Of a stretch of 6,723 nucleotides of DNA, positions 4,525-6,723 are shown in pieces; within the stretch, counting starts at the first letter, position 1, and every line of letters begins with the position of its first letter. Source of the DNA: Thiotrichaceae bacterium (GTDB taxonomy: Bacteria; Pseudomonadota; Gammaproteobacteria; Thiotrichales; Thiotrichaceae); the NCBI GenBank assembly GCA_027008665.1, contig JALVEA010000470.1, forward strand, positions 1-6,723, written 5' to 3'. The position numbers and the translations under genes are program-made. The notes under the pieces were generated by a model. That model did no database searches. It was given only the letters and a program-made list of their open reading frames with translations, and was not told the DNA's origin.

Positions 4525-6723
4525 ATGGCTCTTTCTTTTACTGATAAGAAGCGTATCCGTAAGGATTTTGGTAAACGTCCACAGGCTTTAGAGATCCCTA
4601 GCTTGTTGGAAATTCAGTTAGCATCATTTCGTCAATATTTGCAAACAAATATTCCTTTGAAAGATCGTAAAGATAAAGGGCTACATGGTGCTTTTTTATC
4701 TGTCTTTCCCATTGTCAGTTATTCTGGTTTTGTACACTTAGAATACGTTGACTATCATATTGCACCGCCCGTTTTTGATGTAAGAGAATGTCAATTACGT
4801 GGTTTGACTTATGCTGCATCTTTACGTGCAACACTTAGGCTAGTTATCTATGATAAAGATGCTCCGAAAAAAACAAAAGTTATTAAAGATCTAAAAGAAC
4901 AAGATGTCTATTTAGGTGAAATGCCATTGATGACTGAAAAAGGTTCTTTTGTTATTAATGGTACTGAGCGGGTTATTGTTTCCCAGTTGCATCGTTCTCC
5001 AGGGGTATTCTTTGATCATGATAAAGGTAAATCTAATACAATGGGTAAATTATTGCATAATGCCCGTGTGATTCCTTATCGTGGTTCTTGGTTAGACTTT
5101 GAATTTGATCCAAAAGATAGTGTTTTTGTTAGAATTGATCGGCGTAGAAAATTACCAGCAACTATTTTATTGCGTGCTTTAGGTATGAATACCGAAGAAA
5201 TCTTAGCATTTTTCTTTGATACTGTTGAGGTTACCTTAGGTGTAGATAATGTGCAGTTAGCCTTAGATCCTAAACGTCTGCGTGGTGAGCTGGCATCTTT
5301 TGATATTGAGATTGATGGTAAGGTCATTGTTAATAATGGGCGTCGTATTACGGCTAAGCATGTTCGTTTGCTTGCTAAAGCTGACATTAAGAAATTAGAT
5401 GTACCCGAAGAGTATATCTATGAAAAAATTGTTGCTCATAATATCATTGACAAGTCAACAGGGGAGCTATTAGTTGCGGCAAACGCTGAATTAACAGAAG
5501 AAGTCATTGAATTGTTGCGTATCAATGAAGTTAAGACATTTAATATTATTTATACTAATGAGCTAGATTGTGGTGCTTTTATTTCTAACACATTAAATAT
5601 TGATTCTACCGAAACGCCATTAGATGCAATGGTTGAAATTTATCGTATGATGCGCCCTGGAGAGCCACCAACCAAAGAATCCGCAGAAAACCTATTCCAT
5701 AACTTATTTTTTGCTGAAGAGCGTTATGATTTATCAGCCGTTGGACGAATGAAATTTAATCGTCGTCTCGAATACCCCGAGGAAACAGGTCCTTCGATTT
5801 TATTTGATCTTAACTACCTCAGTATGCGCAAAGATGCCCCATCAAAAGCACTAGTAGAGTTGTATGGTGAGCAATACAAAGCCTTAGAAGTCTTAGGTAA
5901 AGCGCCATCCGATATTGTTAATGGTTTGAAAACATTGATTGATATTCGTAATGGTCTAGGTGTCGTCGATGATATTGACCACTTAGGTAACCGTCGTGTA
6001 CGAAGTGTTGGTGAAATGGCGGAAAATGCTTTTCGTATTGGTTTAGTTCGTGTCGAGCGTGCAGTAAAAGAACGCCTAACAGTTGCAGAGAGCGAAGGTC
6101 TGATGCCACAAGATATGGTGAATGCTAAACCTGTTTCAGCAGCAGTAAAAGAATTTTTTGGCTCCAGCCAGTTATCTCAATTTATGGATCAAAACAACCC
6201 ACTTTCTGAGGTAACGCATAAACGTCGTATTTCGGCATTAGGTCCAGGTGGTCTAACGCGTGAGCGTGCAGGTTTTGAAGTGCGAGATGTGCATCCTACC
6301 CATTATGGTCGTGTTTGTCCTATCGAAACACCTGAGGGACCGAATATTGGTTTGATTAACTCGCTAGCGGTATTTGCGAAAACAAATGACTATGGTTTTC
6401 TTGAAACACCCTATCGAAAAGTTGTCAATGGCCAAGTAACGGATGAGGTTGATTATTTATCCGCAATTGAAGAGTCTCGTTTTGTTATTGCTCAGGCAAG
6501 TGCGAACCTAGATGAAGAAGGTAACTTTGTTGATAATTCCATTTCAGCTCGTGAATTAAATGATTTTATGCAGGCAAGACCTGAAAATATTCAATATATG
6601 GACGTTTCTCCAAAGCAGATTGTATCGGTTGCGGCTTCTTTGATTCCATTTTTGGAGCATGATGATGCTAATCGTGCCTTAATGGGCTCAAATATGCAAC
6701 GTCAGGCTGTTCCTTGTTTACGT
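4525..6723 (+). CDS. rpoB: DNA-directed RNA polymerase subunit beta, N-terminal part, 3' end outside window
   Basis: RpoB is the second-largest subunit of the core polymerase and forms one side of the active-site cleft. The frame is open from ATG at 4525 (GAGG at 4514-4517, seven bases upstream) to the window edge, 733 residues. The E. coli protein is 1342 long. Landmarks are KKRIRKDFGKRP (8-19), GTERVIVSQLHRSPGVFF (146-163), RGSWLDFEFDPKD (186-198), IYRMMRPGEPPT, GRMKFNRR (407-414), DDIDHLGNRRVRSVGEMAEN, the rifampicin region GSSQLSQFMDQNN (546-558) through RRISALGPGGL, PIETPEGPNIGLIN (599-612) and GSNMQRQAVP. Residues equivalent to E. coli Q513, D516, H526, R529 and S531 are Q552, D555, H565, R568 and S570, all the sensitive type. 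Relative to E. coli there is a net gain of about 33 residues near 427-461. It is intact as far as seen. Confidence 0.98.
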   Translation, partial: MALSFTDKKRIRKDFGKRPQALEIPSLLEIQLASFRQYLQTNIPLKDRKDKGLHGAFLSVFPIVSYSGFVHLEYVDYHIAPPVFDVRECQLRGLTYAASLRATLRLVIYDKDAPKKTKVIKDLKEQDVYLGEMPLMTEKGSFVINGTERVIVSQLHRSPGVFFDHDKGKSNTMGKLLHNARVIPYRGSWLDFEFDPKDSVFVRIDRRRKLPATILLRALGMNTEEILAFFFDTVEVTLGVDNVQLALDPKRLRGELASFDIEIDGKVIVNNGRRITAKHVRLLAKADIKKLDVPEEYIYEKIVAHNIIDKSTGELLVAANAELTEEVIELLRINEVKTFNIIYTNELDCGAFISNTLNIDSTETPLDAMVEIYRMMRPGEPPTKESAENLFHNLFFAEERYDLSAVGRMKFNRRLEYPEETGPSILFDLNYLSMRKDAPSKALVELYGEQYKALEVLGKAPSDIVNGLKTLIDIRNGLGVVDDIDHLGNRRVRSVGEMAENAFRIGLVRVERAVKERLTVAESEGLMPQDMVNAKPVSAAVKEFFGSSQLSQFMDQNNPLSEVTHKRRISALGPGGLTRERAGFEVRDVHPTHYGRVCPIETPEGPNIGLINSLAVFAKTNDYGFLETPYRKVVNGQVTDEVDYLSAIEESRFVIAQASANLDEEGNFVDNSISARELNDFMQARPENIQYMDVSPKQIVSVAASLIPFLEHDDANRALMGSNMQRQAVPCLR

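Noticed and set aside
5076..5387. 103-codon minus-strand frame opposite rpoB
   Set aside because: Shadow of conserved rpoB sequence; no start signal or family features.
6166..6255. Possible rifampicin-resistance substitutions in RpoB
   Set aside because: All the commonly mutated positions I could map (equivalent to E. coli 513, 516, 526, 529, 531, 533) carry the usual residues.

Overview
This window is a conserved core-information locus, all on the + strand: the 3' half of tuf (EF-Tu), a tRNA-Trp gene, secE, nusG, rplK (L11), rplA (L1), rplJ (L10), rplL (L7/L12) and the 5' part of rpoB (RNA polymerase beta). The gene order and protein sequences point to a gammaproteobacterium: the RpoB rifampicin-region block and the PIETPEGPN block closely match the Escherichia coli sequence as I recall it, and EF-Tu and L11 are also very similar. 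The DNA is AT-rich, with codons mostly ending in A or T, unlike the better-known GC-rich relatives. I cannot name a genus from sequence alone.

Layout. 1-584 is the end of tuf, followed by a 13-bp hairpin (621-660). 686-762 is tRNA-Trp with an encoded CCA. secE (820-1209) and nusG (1211-1744) are separated by one base. A short gap holds a clear L1-operator-like RNA fold (1771-1799) directly before the rplK ribosome binding site. rplK (1813-2247) and rplA (2247-2942) overlap by one base. The 299-base gap 2943-3241 is a long structured rplJ leader with the L10-binding domain found in this family. rplJ (3242-3775, GTG start) and rplL (3844-4218) follow. The 306-base gap 4219-4524 carries an intrinsic attenuator (4301-4332), a long imperfect RNase III-type stem (4353-4407) and a 12-bp perfect inverted repeat (4458-4495). 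rpoB starts at 4525 and is open to the window end.

How the parts work together. EF-Tu and tRNA-Trp serve elongation. SecE is part of the protein-export channel. NusG couples RNA polymerase to ribosomes or Rho. L11, L1, L10 and L7/L12 build the L1 and L12 stalks of the large ribosomal subunit, and RpoB begins the polymerase unit. The RNA structures suggest the usual control logic: L1 represses rplKA, the L10-L12 complex represses rplJL, and an attenuator plus RNA processing lowers rpoB expression relative to rplL.

I found no mobile element, CRISPR array, toxin, defence gene or previously undescribed gene system. The points most worth following up are a net insertion of about 33 residues in RpoB relative to E. 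coli, the chain of competing hairpins between rplL and rpoB, and the perfect inverted repeat just before rpoB. Comparisons with E. coli are from memory, not from an alignment run here.
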